Shown here piece after piece: positions 49,501 to 61,530 of a stretch of 64,000 nucleotides of DNA. The notes under the pieces are model-generated. The model did not search any database. It worked only from the letters and a program-made list of their open reading frames with translations, and had not been told where the DNA came from. Position numbers and translations under genes: made by a program. The stretch covers positions 106,704-170,703 of the forward strand of contig VWPU01003031.1 in NCBI GenBank assembly GCA_013398955.1, given 5' to 3'. Source of the stretch: Callaeas wilsoni (Eukaryota > Chordata > Aves > Passeriformes > Callaeidae). Each line of letters opens with the position of its first letter. Position 1 is the first letter of the stretch.

Positions 49501-50639
49501 TAATTGCGAAAGAAAAAATTCTGGTTATTATTTTTATAATTAAATTTTGGGTACTGACCTATTTCGAGTGAAAGGCAAGGGAAAAAATTCTATCCACCCG
49601 CATCTGCTGTTTCCTGGATACAAGCCAGTCGTTCAGACTAACACTCACTCACAAAGCAACAGAGAAAGGACAAACATGCCCCCTCTCTTTGTTGATTAGA
49701 GGATGCCTCATAAATGCATTCCCTGGACAAGCTTTATAATAGACTCATCCACTTTGTGTTCAATTGTAAATTCAATACCTAGTACTATTAGCTGTTCTAT
49801 CTGTTGAACTTCATCGTGTTAAACATTTGGTAATACACAGACTGGACACAAACAATAAAAATAATGGTACATATTTCTTTAAAGTATACATTGCAAATTG
49901 GGATTTTAGGCTCAGGCAGGGGTTCTTTTTTATTTTCTTTTACAGTCAACTTCTTGGTAGCAGCAGAGGATGAGCAAATACATTGTGCACAAAGTCTGAG
50001 TCAATTAGCAATACCTGTCATGTGTATTGAAGTGCAGTTGTTTAAAGTGAGAATATTCTAAATGCAGAGAGCTGTTACAGCTGGGGAGAATTTCTGAACT
50101 GTGTTTCAGCTCTTTTGCTCAGTTCTGACTTCAAGCATGGACCTTGTCAAAGCAGCAGAATGACAACTTGGTAGGAGTTCTGTGCCTTATTTCTTAATCC
50201 TGATGAGCCAAACCTGCGGTGAACTCCCATTCCTCAGAGAGAGACAGAGAGCCATGGGGTCACACCAAGCCAAAATGTACAGATCAATTCTGCAGAGTTT
50301 TCTAAAAATGTAACCTTAAATCCTGAAAAAATCAGTTCAGTCTCCTGAGAAAGGAGCTCCCACTGCTTCCTGCAGCCCCAGTCGTGGTTGAAGCTAAGCC
50401 ATATACATAGCACTTCAGAACCAGGTGAGGAGCAGGGAACTTGTGGAAAAGAGGTAGAGCTGGTTTATGTTCAAACAGCGTTTGCTTAAACTTTTTTCTT
50501 CAGTAAAGCACCCATTTAACTTTAAAGCAAGTCTCACCCCATTTCTATTCGATTTTCAGACCCACGGCTCCAAACTCCTTGTGTGCCTTGCATCAGCTGC
50601 ACCTGGACGCCTCACAAGTGCCTGTTAAACACCTGATGG
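46536..50639. other. non-coding DNA, nothing firmly recognised
   Basis: The right TTGATT target duplication starts this stretch. Two overlapping open frames at 46739-46984 and 46770-47081 (+) have no domain I can name. A GGTTT-rich stretch lies at about 47516-47550, and an AT-rich TAATAT stretch at about 48361-48415. No gene supported. Confidence 0.45.
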
Positions 50640-50965
50640 TGCACATACCGCTGCCCATTCACTGCTTTATCAGTGCTCCTGATAAAGGGGCTGAAGCAGG
50701 CAAATTAGGTCTGTCACCACAAACTTGTGCTTTCAGCATCTGTCACTGAAGTTTTCGGCGTAATAACCTTGTTTGCCCAGGCATCCTCTAGTGGATAAAT
50801 GTGTTTATCACAGATCTTTTAAGCTGGCTGATGATGCTGTTCCAGACTGGGAAGCATCGTCTCCTTTTTGAGACTCTAGAAGCTTCTTATACACATGCAT
50901 ATTCACAAATAAAGTTCATTCAGTGCACCCTTTAAGCAGACAAATTAATTAAGAAATCTTTTTTT
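50640..50965. promoter_or_regulatory. candidate conserved non-coding element
   Basis: A non-repetitive block with paired motifs such as tttatcagtgctcctgataaa (50666-50686), whose ends TTTATCAG / CTGATAAA are near-perfect inverted repeats carrying GATA cores. A further GTTTATCA lies near 50801, and TTAATTAA near 50945. GATA and homeodomain sites are suggested, but the regulatory role is inference only. Confidence 0.25.
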
Positions 50966-52797
50966 CAGGAGGAATGATTGTGATAAGAACACCAACAGCT
51001 CTGATCATATCTGCTCCTGTGTAGAGCTCTTGAAAAGTGACTTTTGGCCTCAGTTTCTTCTCCTCTAAAAGGACTGTTAATTGTAATGGCAGTCAGAAAG
51101 GATTGATTTACTGATACTTGCAGTACCCAGCATATGTAAGCCATAAAATAAATGGAATCCTTTTGTTATTATCAGTTATTCATTTTATTCGTCGAATATG
51201 AAATAAAGTCTGAATTCATAAAACAACTATTTCTTATGAAAAGCTAGAACTGACATCTTTTTTCACCAGTGTGGATCAGGGATAACACCAAACCTTGTCT
51301 AGAATTTGAAAGGGGAAAAAAAAAGAAAGAAAAAGAGATTGCTTTAACTTAATACAAGTGGGTTGCAGCCCTTTTTACTTCCTTATATTCCAAGAGAAAT
51401 AGAGGCCTTGATATATATCCCCAAACCAGGTGATGCTAGGAACCCAGAGAGATGAATCAGTCATCTGTGATTTCCAGTCCTGTTCCCTGGCTGAAGTGCA
51501 CTGTGTTCAAGCAGCCAAACTTTGCTGAAATTCACCCATTGCTGAGACTCAGGGCAGCCTGTGGGAGTCAGGAAGCAGAGTGGATGGCCAGCAGCCCTTT
51601 AAGGAGACAGCAGACCATGTGTCAGTTGTCAGGAAAACATATTCCTCTATTTTCCTACCCCTTGAGTCAGCTATATTTCACAGCTCTGGTGTCAACGGAA
51701 AAGCTTAATATCAACTGTATTGGAAATACAGCTTTCCAATTAATTCATGTCCCTGAAATAGAACTTTTTTTTTTTTCTTTTTCTTTTCTCACTCACTAGG
51801 AGTGGAAATTTGACCATTGGTATGACTATGTTTATTATTAGAAGCATTAAACGGAACCATTGTTTTAGGACTTGTCTATTGTATGCTAAATCAACCAACA
51901 TGATGTCATCTACATCTCACATGAATGCGCTTTCCCACAGTTCATCAATAGAGAAAGACATTATCTTATTCATTTGCCCAGTTAGGTTTTGGCTGTTTTT
52001 CCCAGTATTGCTAGCACCAATGCCACAGATGCTATGAGAGCTTATTAATATTTTTCTTCATACATAGAGAGATGGGGGCTACAGAGGATCCTAATAGATG
52101 CTTGGAGTGTGTTTTCATGGGAAAGAGGGAATTTGAATATTTTGCAGCTTGTTCTGAGCTATTTCTCAATTTACATGTGAGGCTCTTTCCCAATAAAGTC
52201 AATATTTCAAGTAAGGGAGCAAAAGTAATTTAATTTTCTTCTAGATGAATTTCTTTCTTGTGTACCATTGTTGATAGAAACTGTATTTAAACACATTTTA
52301 ATGGGACATATGGATTGGAACAAGTCTGTGGCTTATGTCAATCCTTCATAAGATGCATCTATTTAGTGTAGATTGCTCTTTTTGTGCTAAGCATCTTGGG
52401 CATATTTTGCTGCCGAAAGGAAGAAACAAGATGATTTCAGAAGCTATTTACCTAATTCGAACACAGTCCTTGGAATTCGATCATGTGATATTTCCCTAGA
52501 CCTACCTATTTCTCTTTACTTACAATAAAAGAAGCCTATATACAATAGTTTATGTCCTGAACCCATCTGCTACCTTGATGGAGCCTGAGAAAATTTCATT
52601 GTAAGAGTTTTTCTGTGAACTCCAGTTTAGCCAGTGACTACTCCAGTAGTTCGTCTCTCCTCTCGTCTAAGGGAAAAGATCTTGTCAAGAGATCTTCTTG
52701 TTCCAAATTCTATATACAAAAACACTGTAAGAAGAATTTAGGATTGTCAGCAAAATGGACATAATCTGAGGCCAAACAAACGGTAAGGAAAGGATGA
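50966..52797. other. non-coding DNA, nothing recognised
   Basis: No supported gene. The 115-codon open frame at 51452-51799 (+) has no known domain, and its end runs into a TTTTCTTTTT stretch. Confidence 0.45.
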
Positions 52798-53068
52798 CTG
52801 TTTCAGTTGGAAGGAACCTACAAAATGTCTGAAAAATTCAGGCCTGACCAAATAAAAGTGTATTGTGTAGGGGTTTGTACAAATGGCTCTCAAACACCGG
52901 CAAGCTTGGGAATTGCCTTCCTCTCCATAAAGCCTGTCCTGGTGTTTGACCACCTCCTTGGCAAGGAAATGCTTTCTTATATCCAGTCTGAACCTTCTCT
53001 GGTGCAGCTTTGAACCATTCCCACATGTCCTGCCTCTGGATACCACAGAGATGAGATCACCCTGCTCA
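52798..53068 (-). mobile_element. CR1 LINE, ORF2 C-terminal and 3' fragment
   Basis: On the minus strand the segment NGSKLHQRRFRLDIRKHF and AKEVVKHQDRL matches the CR1 ORF2 C-terminal pattern (N-G-F-K-L, R-F-R-L-D-I-R-K-K-F-F, V-V-R-H-W-N-R-L). The plus strand at 52801-52822 (tttcagttggaaggaaccta) is the reverse complement of the 3' untranslated region; the extreme tail repeat is lost or decayed. Non-functional. Confidence 0.87.
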
Positions 53069-54049
53069 TAGTATGTTTTAAAACACAGTTATAGCTGTGT
53101 ATACAACCAGTCCCTCTGTGGAAATAAGAATTATACTAGCAGATGCTTTGGACCATGAGTTCTGTGAGAAGATATTAAGCTGCTGTTTCTTATCTTCGGA
53201 AGACCAATATTGTCTTAAGTGTGATGAAACATTTTGCCTTGGAAATGTTTATTTCTTCAGTGGTGCGTGTGTGCGCATGTGTGTGTGTCTGTGTGTCTAC
53301 GGGTGTGTGTCCTTGAATTACTTTTTACATTGCACTTCAAGATTTGATGACTCCAAGTGATCCTGCTATTGATTCAATATTAGGGAAACAAAGAGTTATT
53401 AAGTGATAACCTGTTGGTGTATATTTTTTGCTCTGTTCATATAAACCAGTGGAGCAAGATCAATTTACTCTCCAGTTGAATTGCTTTTCTTGTGGGCACC
53501 TAAAGCATACGTTAGAGATCAGCTTCCAAGAAACAAATTTATTTTCCTGAAATGATGGTCTTTATTGGCAACATCTAGTTCTTTTAATTTTACAGTTGGT
53601 TTACCAGTTATTATCTCTGTTTTCATGAAGCATGAGAAAAATGCTAGAACAGTTAAATGTGCTTACCATATAGTTTGTGAATTAGTGACTCCTTAAAATT
53701 GGCAGCAGATGTGGAGTGAAACTGCACTGTCAGTTCTCCTTTCTCTCCCCCTCCTTTCCTTCCTGCAAACCCTGGGAAATCATTTGCCTAGCAGAGATTA
53801 CCAAGGTGCCATCAGTATGTCACACTCAGCTCACACAGTGGTATCAAATATTCGTTCTTATTCCTGACCCCCTCGTTTGGCTGTGACAAATCTGAGAAAT
53901 CTGAAAGTTGTGGACGCTGGGGAGGGGGAAGGAAGCAAAAACTCCTCTGATGCTTTTCTTGCCCATTATGCATTTGACGGAATGTGCCTTTTAAATGACT
54001 TGTACATCTCTTCTCAGGTGTGCTATGGGCAGAGTGGCAGCAATTGCCA
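53069..54049. other. non-coding DNA with a TG repeat
   Basis: A TG/TGTGCG microsatellite lies at about 53262-53310. No gene recognised; the open frame at 53812-54132 (-) has no domain I can name. Confidence 0.5.
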
Positions 54050-54480
54050 GCGGTGACTAAGTGAGAAGTGACACTCTCTGTCTCTCTGAGGGTTTCTTCA
54101 AGTCCAGTTTGGAGCCTTTCATTACATTGCAAGAATCCATTAAGACAGAAACAAGGTTATTCCATGAAATGTTTTTGTGACTAAAGAGGACATCCAGCTC
54201 TTTAATCAGTGACAGAACATCTACTCTGACAAGACTGAGTGATACAATGCGCTTGGCTAGCACCTTTGCAACTGAAGGGGAATATAACTTACAAGGACAG
54301 ACAGTATTCTCATTAAATTGCCATTGGTTGATTCATCAATGCTCCAGTGGAAATAATTATTCTGTATATGTTTGATGTAAATGTCTATGTCAAATGAAAC
54401 CTCATTTTGTATTTTGCGGATGTCTGATCCATGATAATTTGGCTAATGCCTTCGGGTCATGAGATAACTGTCTTCTCCCT
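54050..54480. promoter_or_regulatory. candidate conserved non-coding element
   Basis: Non-repetitive sequence with clustered motif-like elements within 40 bp: CCATTGG (inverted CCAAT box, 54321-54327), the inverted repeat TTGATTCATCAA (54328-54339), and the palindrome AATAATTATT (54352-54361). No coding signal. The enhancer role is inference. Confidence 0.3.
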
Positions 54481-57400
54481 TCAGTTATGACAGGGGCTGC
54501 AGTGAGAGTCTAAGAGTGATTTGGAGGAGACAAATACACACACAGACACACACCTATTTATGTGTAAACAAACAAACAAACAAACAAAATAACCGTTGTA
54601 ATGCCAGTGTAGCCCATGCGGATTTTATTTGCCCCCGTGTGGGTGTGTCAGTTTTAGGCTAGAACAAACTGAGAGTAATTTCTTTGACCTTTACAAAGTC
54701 ACCCCAGAATAACTGGCAGGCAAAATCTCGTCCCAAAAATATCTTTTGCAGCAGGATGCTGGAAGTCACCATGGGGGGAAAGAGGTGCCGTTTTGTGCTT
54801 AGATGTGCCAATACAATGCTATATAAACACATAAAAGGCTACAGATTGATTTTGGAATGAGCCCTAAGCAAAGTGAAAGTCGGAAGCACGGTGAAGTACT
54901 GCAGAATTATCCCAGAAATGCTGAAGCCTCTCTGAATAGGTGTGATTTAATTTCTTTCTGTCTGTTCCGGGGAGAAAGGAGTTATGCTTCATATATGTAG
55001 CAAAATTACTACCCATATAATATTGTCTGATGAAAAATGGGGGAATAGCCAAATAATGTTCACTTATTCTCACTAAGAAGGTAAAAAGGCACTGATTAGT
55101 CCCCTTCAGTACTAAGGGAAAGATTTAAATAGATTAGATTTGGGAGTTCTTACGATGTTTTTGGCTTCTTCATAAGCATATAATCTTAAAACAATCTAAT
55201 CTTTTTTATGTAAAATCAAGATCCTTAGTCATTTAGATAATTGTTAGTGATTAATATATCCTTGATAATACCTAGTTGTATCTTATTTTATGAGCAAGAC
55301 CATTGAAATCAAAAGGACCAATTACTAGATAAGGAAAAACTAACTGTTCATTAAAATCTTAGGAGTTTAGCCTTTTTTTGTGTGTGTCAGAAAGTCATTA
55401 GGAGAAGAGGGTGAAAAGAGAAGGATAAAGACAATGAGGAGTATCAACTGAGATGATTTTCTCAGTCTTTTTTATTTTCGTATTCTTTGAAATAACAAAA
55501 ACAACTGGTTTTTTTTTTAAAAGTCATAATAAGGAAATTGAGAGAAAATAAAGAAGACATAGAAATCAGTGATTACCAAGAAGCTTTTTTTTTCCTTTCT
55601 AAGAGAAATAAATAAATGTTTTTCAAATGAGAGAATCGTGACTGGTTTTGTTTCTCAGAAGATAATGTTACAGTTTCATAAAGTAACCTGTAACAAGTAG
55701 GGAAAAAAAAAATTTAAAAGTTAGAAGAATATCAGGAACACAGGTTTGTATTAAATTTTTCAGCAATAGCAATTATATGGGATAAGAGTAAAAAATAGGC
55801 CAAGCTTCTCTAAGACAGTTCTGAGGCAGTTTACTTCTCGCAGTGGGAATTCTCAGTTCATAAACAATTGGCTTAGAAGAAAGGCAGCATATATTGTCTT
55901 TAAATCAGAGTTCAGATTATAATTTTACTTAAGATTTAAATTTCCCAACCTTCTTCTAAAGATGGTTGATAGGGAAAAAAACAGACCTCACCTTCTCTAG
56001 GCATGGGAACTAGACCGTGCCAAGCCAAGGCCTGGTAGCCCACTTACCCTGTTGGTCCTGGGAGTTAAAGCACACTAATTTGGTAAGACCTCTGTGCTAA
56101 TTACTAAATTTCTCAGAGGCAGTTGGATGCTCTGTGATGTGCTGCATGCATCCCCTTTACGGCGTGGTGCCAAGCTGCCCTCTCGTCCCTATTAGTTATC
56201 TGCTGTGGGGCAGCAAGCAAGGCTGCAGCCCATTTCTTGTCAGCAGAGATGTGTATTGGCTCTGAGGGAGAAACACAGACACAGAGTCTAGGGCTTGATC
56301 TTCCTAAGGGCAACTACAGCAGCAGACCACAAAAACCAAGGTTTTTTCTTTGTGGTATCTCAAGAAAGGTAACTCCCATGAATGAGAGGCATAAAAATTG
56401 AAATACTTAAACTTTGCCTTGACAAAGACATGTCAACAGAACACAGCCCAACTCAAAAATCTGTCATAAAGGAGCTTCCTTCTTTAGGCTTCTATAAACA
56501 ATGGAGAAGTCTGCAATTCAGCACTTCGTAAATAACATACATGTTAGCCAGGAAAAAAATAGGGATGGATCTTTGGGATACCTTTTCTTTCTTCATTGTA
56601 AGAGTATGAGTGTATTGTATGGCATAAATAGTAGTGTTGCATCCTTCACTTAAAGAAGTTCATCCTGAAAAAATTATTTACTTTGTTTGTCAGCTAGAAA
56701 ACTATATCTAGACACATAGAGACAATAAAAACACATTCCATTGAAATTCTTGTAAACTTTAAAATACTTTTAATATGATTCACTATTTTTTTCTCTGTTA
56801 ATCATGTGGCACATAATGAGCAAGAGTGGTGTATCAGAGGGTGAAGAGCTGGCATTTATTGAACAACTCTGATAATGTCAGTAAAAAATAAGGTGGCAAG
56901 GAAGCACAACAGTTTTATCATTATGGAACCAATTATCTCTCTATGCTATATATGTACAATGTATAAAAATGAGGAAAATCCTTGCCTCAAAGAATTTATT
57001 GCCAAAAAAAGTATTGATACAGCTAATTGGTAAGTCTTTGTGTATTAATGAATAAAATAAATGTGAATGTTTATGCATGTGCATGCGTTGCTGATGGATA
57101 GATAGTTAGTGGGATAGATAAGTGGCAGTATTTATACACACATACACACCGACACACATATTATATCAGGCTGTGGCTTATATCTGTTTCTCAACTCCTA
57201 ATATCATCTCTGTGCACGAGACAGGGATCTTTGTCAGAGATTTATTCTGCAAATTAAATGAGCTATAGCCTCTTCCCTTATTTTAATGTACACTTTATTC
57301 TCAGAGCCATTGCTATTTAAATTTGTTCCTTAACACATGCGGTTCACTTTATTTTACTTTTACTGTGTCTGGACTATTCAAAACTGACACATATAAAAAA

Positions 57401-57799
57401 TAGTGCTGTTTCCCTGAAATAGCAGTGCCTTTGTATGTGTGAAGCTATAAATAAACACTGGCGGTTAAACTTCTGTGCTTTTAAACTTTAGCCTCTTTAT
57501 CTCTGTCACTGTTAGAGGCCCCTATCTGGTCTGCCTTCCTTTTTTGCTTATGACAAAATGCTTATGCAGCAGTAATCAGTCTTGGAGGCCTACCCTCCTT
57601 TCCATTTCTTTCTTTCTCTTTTAATTTCTGAGTTGCAGGCACTAGTTTCATTGGCGTCTGCTGCAGCTTGGCCAACAAATCAAAGAAGTAAATGTTTCTT
57701 CCAGAGCCAGGCTCTCCTCTTTCCAAGCCCTCTGTGGTTATCAGTCACAGATGATTAGTGAATACACTGGCTTGTTCCCCTCATCTTCCATCTCCTACA
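54481..57799. other. non-coding DNA; small AAAC repeat
   Basis: An (AAAC)n microsatellite lies at 54566-54589. A somewhat GC-richer patch at 56110-56290 is open on the minus strand for 66 codons, without a recognisable domain. No gene supported. Confidence 0.45.
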
Positions 57800-59065
57800 G
57801 CCAAACCATGGTTAAAACCAGGTCACATCCTGTCCTTCAGGCGTGTCAACCACACCACTCAGCTTGGTATCATCTGTGAGCTTGATGAGGGTGCATTCCA
57901 CCCCACTGTCCCTGTCATTGATGAAGACAATGAAAATTATTAGTGCCAATACGGATCCCAGAGGGACACCACTGTCACTGATCTCCTTCTGGTTATTGAG
58001 CCACACTATGCTCTGGAGTCCACTGTCCAACTAGTTCCTAATCCATTGAGCAGTCCACCCATCAAAATCCATCTCTCTTTACTTTAGAGAGAAGGACTTT
58101 GGTGGGGACCATGTCAAAGGCCTTACAGAAGTCCAGATGACATCCTTGACTCTTCTGTCTTCTGCTGATACAGTCGCCCCATCACAGAAGTGGCACACCC
58201 TGCCACTTGGTTGGTCAGGTGGGACTTGGCCTTGGTGAAGCTGTGCTGGTTATCTCAAGTGACCTCCCTCTTCACGATACGCCTTAGCTCAGCTTCTAGG
58301 AGGACCTGTTCCATGGCCAGACCAGGCACAGAGGTGAGAATGATGGGCTGGTAGTTCCCAGGCTCCTCCTCTCTACCCTTTTAAAAAGATGGGTACAATG
58401 TTTCCTTTTTTCCAGTCACCTGGGACATCATGTGACTGCCATGATATTCAGACATCAGAGACAGTTGGCTTGACAACTGCAAATTAGCTTGGCAAATGAG
58501 AACATTCCCTCAGGACTCTGGGATGCATCTCATTATATCCCATTAACTTATGTACATTCAGGTTCCTCAGGTGGTCATGGACACGATCTTCTCTTACAGT
58601 GGGAGGGACTTTGCTCCTCCAGCCCCTCTTTTGTGGTTCATCCTCTTACAAGGTGTGAGAAGGAGATTGTTACTGAAGACTAAAGCAAAATTCTACTGAG
58701 TACCACAGCCTTCTTCTCACATATTTTTACCAGTTTGTAAGATTTGCCCATCAGGGAGGATGCTCTTTCTCTGACTTCCTTTTTCTGGCTGACATACCTG
58801 TAGAACCACTAGTCTTTCCTTGCTAGGGAAACCTCCAGCTGCACCTTGACCTTCCTGACCTCATCCTTATGCAGCTGGCATCATCCTTAAACTCTTCCCA
58901 GGATACCTGTCCCTGCTTCCACGGCCTGTGCATTTCCTTCTTGCCCTTTAGGGTAAGAAGGTGTTGACTCATCCATGCTTCTGTCTTGCCTTCCTTTACT
59001 GATTTCTTACACATGTGGAGCAAGACCTCTTGCACTTTAAGGAAAGATCAGCCAGCTCTGTTCTA
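57800..59065 (-). mobile_element. CR1 LINE, ORF2 linker and reverse-transcriptase region, 3' end missing
   Basis: Read 5' to 3' on the minus strand: the endonuclease-to-RT linker (WMSQHLLTLKGKKEMHR, WKQGQVSWEEFKD), then the fingers region (PIFKRVE-like, PGNYQPIILTSVPG, MEQVLLEAELRR), a degraded DFDKAFDMV-like stretch, SGVPLGSVLA, and the catalytic F-A-D-D region as LTDDTKLSGVVDTPEGQD. These motifs identify CR1 ORF2. Frame breaks and stops are scattered throughout. The copy stops just past the catalytic motif at about 57800, although CR1 copies normally keep the 3' end. The DTPEGQD motif is shared with the copy at 25430, suggesting the same subfamily. Confidence 0.92.
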
Positions 59066-61364
59066 GTTATTAAAAATTACTTTTAGAGGTCACTTTCTGA
59101 ACAAATTCATGTAACAAATTGGCCCATCGTCCCATTTCCAGATATGATAAATAGTTGATGCTCAAGGAAAATGTATACCAAGCAAGAAAAATATTGCTTT
59201 TTTGTGTCTTCTTCATGTACGTTTAGCAGCATAGAGACTTCCTGAACATAGAGACTTCCTGAACTAACAATAGTGTGTGGAGTGTAGAAGTAAGTCTTGT
59301 TTAGAATATTGCCCATTAAATCAGCCAAACTTTTGAAACCTTCTGATAAAACTGCTGGTGTTTGTGTGTATGAATACCTTCAAAATTTAGAAAACTGTGT
59401 ATAAATTCAAGGTCCTAGATGAAGTTCTAGATCTCCGGTGTCACTGGGTTTACATCCTGCTTGTTGCACTCAATTCAATTGCTTCAGATTTAATTGACTG
59501 AAATTACTTTTCTTCAAATTCTTCAGAAGTTTGCTGCAGCTCAGATTCAATTAAAGTTCCTCCTACTACCATTCCCCTGTGTACCAGCTTTATAGACATA
59601 TCTGTCAATATAAAACATTGCAGAGGAACATCTTTTTTACATGTATGCAAAATACTTTCTGCTCTGCCTTTCAACTTTCTGTTTAATAATATTAATAATA
59701 ACATTAATATGAGTTTCTGCTTAGGTTTCCAAATTGACCCTGGTGGGTTTTTTAACTCAAATGTTATTAGCAACCCAAACAAGTTGAGTCATGACTGAAT
59801 TTTTTCATGCATAAGTAATAACTTACCAGTTGCCATTGCAAACACACTACTTTTCAAATAATTAAAACACTTTTCAGACAATTCAAGATTACAGATGAGG
59901 AGAGATTGTAGACTAAGCATATGGCTTCAATTTCGAGGAAATACTTCAGTATGTACATGAAACATGGCTCATGTATCATATTTATCAATATAATAGACCT
60001 GCCAGCCCTCTTGGTTTTCTTTGGAGAAACATATTTTTAAACTCAGTGGACATTCTTTGCGTAACAAATCAATTCTCAAACCCACACTTTACTTTACAAT
60101 ATAATGTACCCCATACCACACTGGGCCCTATATACACATATATATATACACATGGAAAGAGAGCTGTGCTCATAATGAAAAATATAAAACTGAAATTTAC
60201 TCCCTGGATTTGGCTTTATAGTATCTAAAGCAACAATACTATAATATAAACATCAAGTTATAGTTGATTCACTATTCTAGGGTTTCCCTTAAACAGGTTC
60301 TCAATCTCTCCAACACTTTTTTGCACTTCCTTTTCTATGTAAAATGTAGAAATGTCAGGTGCCCACATGAAAAATAAATAATTGTAGTGTACGTTTTGAG
60401 CAGGTAATAATCACCTAAGCAGAGACTGAGTCAAAGAATGTGTCCAATCTGGTTATATCATGGCACTAGGACCTCATCCTCCCACTGTGGAGACCTGAGT
60501 TTGGTGGGACAGAGTTTGCCTCAGTTGAGGTCCTGAGAAGCCAGCAGGGACCCCTGAGCTCAGGACACTGCTGCAGGTGATGGAGAGGTCAAGGGCAGAA
60601 GAGATGAGATCAGATAAGGTAGGGCACGGTACAGCTAGGGAGGAAAGATGTAGATATGAGAAAAGGAACTGCTGGGAAGAAAAGTAAAATGTGGTTTTCT
60701 AAAACAGTTTGGAAGAAGAGTCAGACAGGGCAAGCAATCAGGTTTTAGAAATATTTTGATTGGATTAATGGAGGCAAAGATAATAAGAAAAAGCTGAGTG
60801 GGAGGAGATGACAAATAAGTATTTTATGAAATAAGGAGAATACAGAGAAATGTAGACAAGTGTAATTTAAAATGTAATTTATAAATTTATTTATCTGTGT
60901 TTCCATTAAGAACAGAATAAATGTACAACTAATGTCTCTGAAAAAAGACAGTTCAAGCTAAATGAACATTTTCTATTTCCTACTCCCAAAAAATTATTGA
61001 GTGATTTCATAGAATATGTTTAAGTGATTTTCGTAAGCAAATCAAAAATATGTATTTATATTTCTATTTCTATGAATATATTTGTTCTGAGAAAAAAGGT
61101 TATTTCTATTTGTCTTTGAATGAAAATATTTAGTAAAATTAATTTTGCCCTTATGTTTCTTGCCATTTAGTCAGAACTAAAAAAAGCAACATAATTGGCA
61201 ACAGCAAAATTTCCCCCTCTCCGGAGCACCACCAGCTCTTGCAATTATTTCACAACCACTGCAGTTCCCCTGCCGTGTGTCATTCTTGACTTAAAGTTAT
61301 TCAGAAAAGCTATTAAGCACTACATAATTGTGAGCAAATTGATGGTAATAAAGACAAGATCAAC
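59066..61364. other. non-coding DNA; one 17-bp tandem duplication
   Basis: At 59230-59263 the 17-bp string catagagacttcctgaa occurs twice in direct succession with no mismatch, a recent small duplication. Otherwise AT-rich; a GC-richer patch at about 60440-60640 holds no gene I recognise. Confidence 0.5.
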
Positions 61365-61530
61365 CAACATGACTGAGAGGCTGGAGGGACTGATTTATGA
61401 GGAAAGATGAAAAGAGAGACAGTAAATATGTATAGCTTGGCCGAATGATAGCTGGGGGTGGAGAGCAGGATAAACATCTACAAGGACTCTATTTGAAGAA
61501 TGTTGTCATCAACAGGGGCCAGTAACATCC
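61365..61530 (+). mobile_element. possible ancient CR1/L2-type LINE fragment
   Basis: One frame reads MTERLEGLIYEER, which resembles the conserved CR1 C-terminal pattern of M-I-x-G-L-E-x-L-x-Y-E-E-R-L. The next DNA (gtatagcttggccgaatgat, then gataaacatctacaaggactc) has the order seen in old amniote LINE consensus sequence. It is highly diverged and carries stops. The family is uncertain. Confidence 0.45.
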
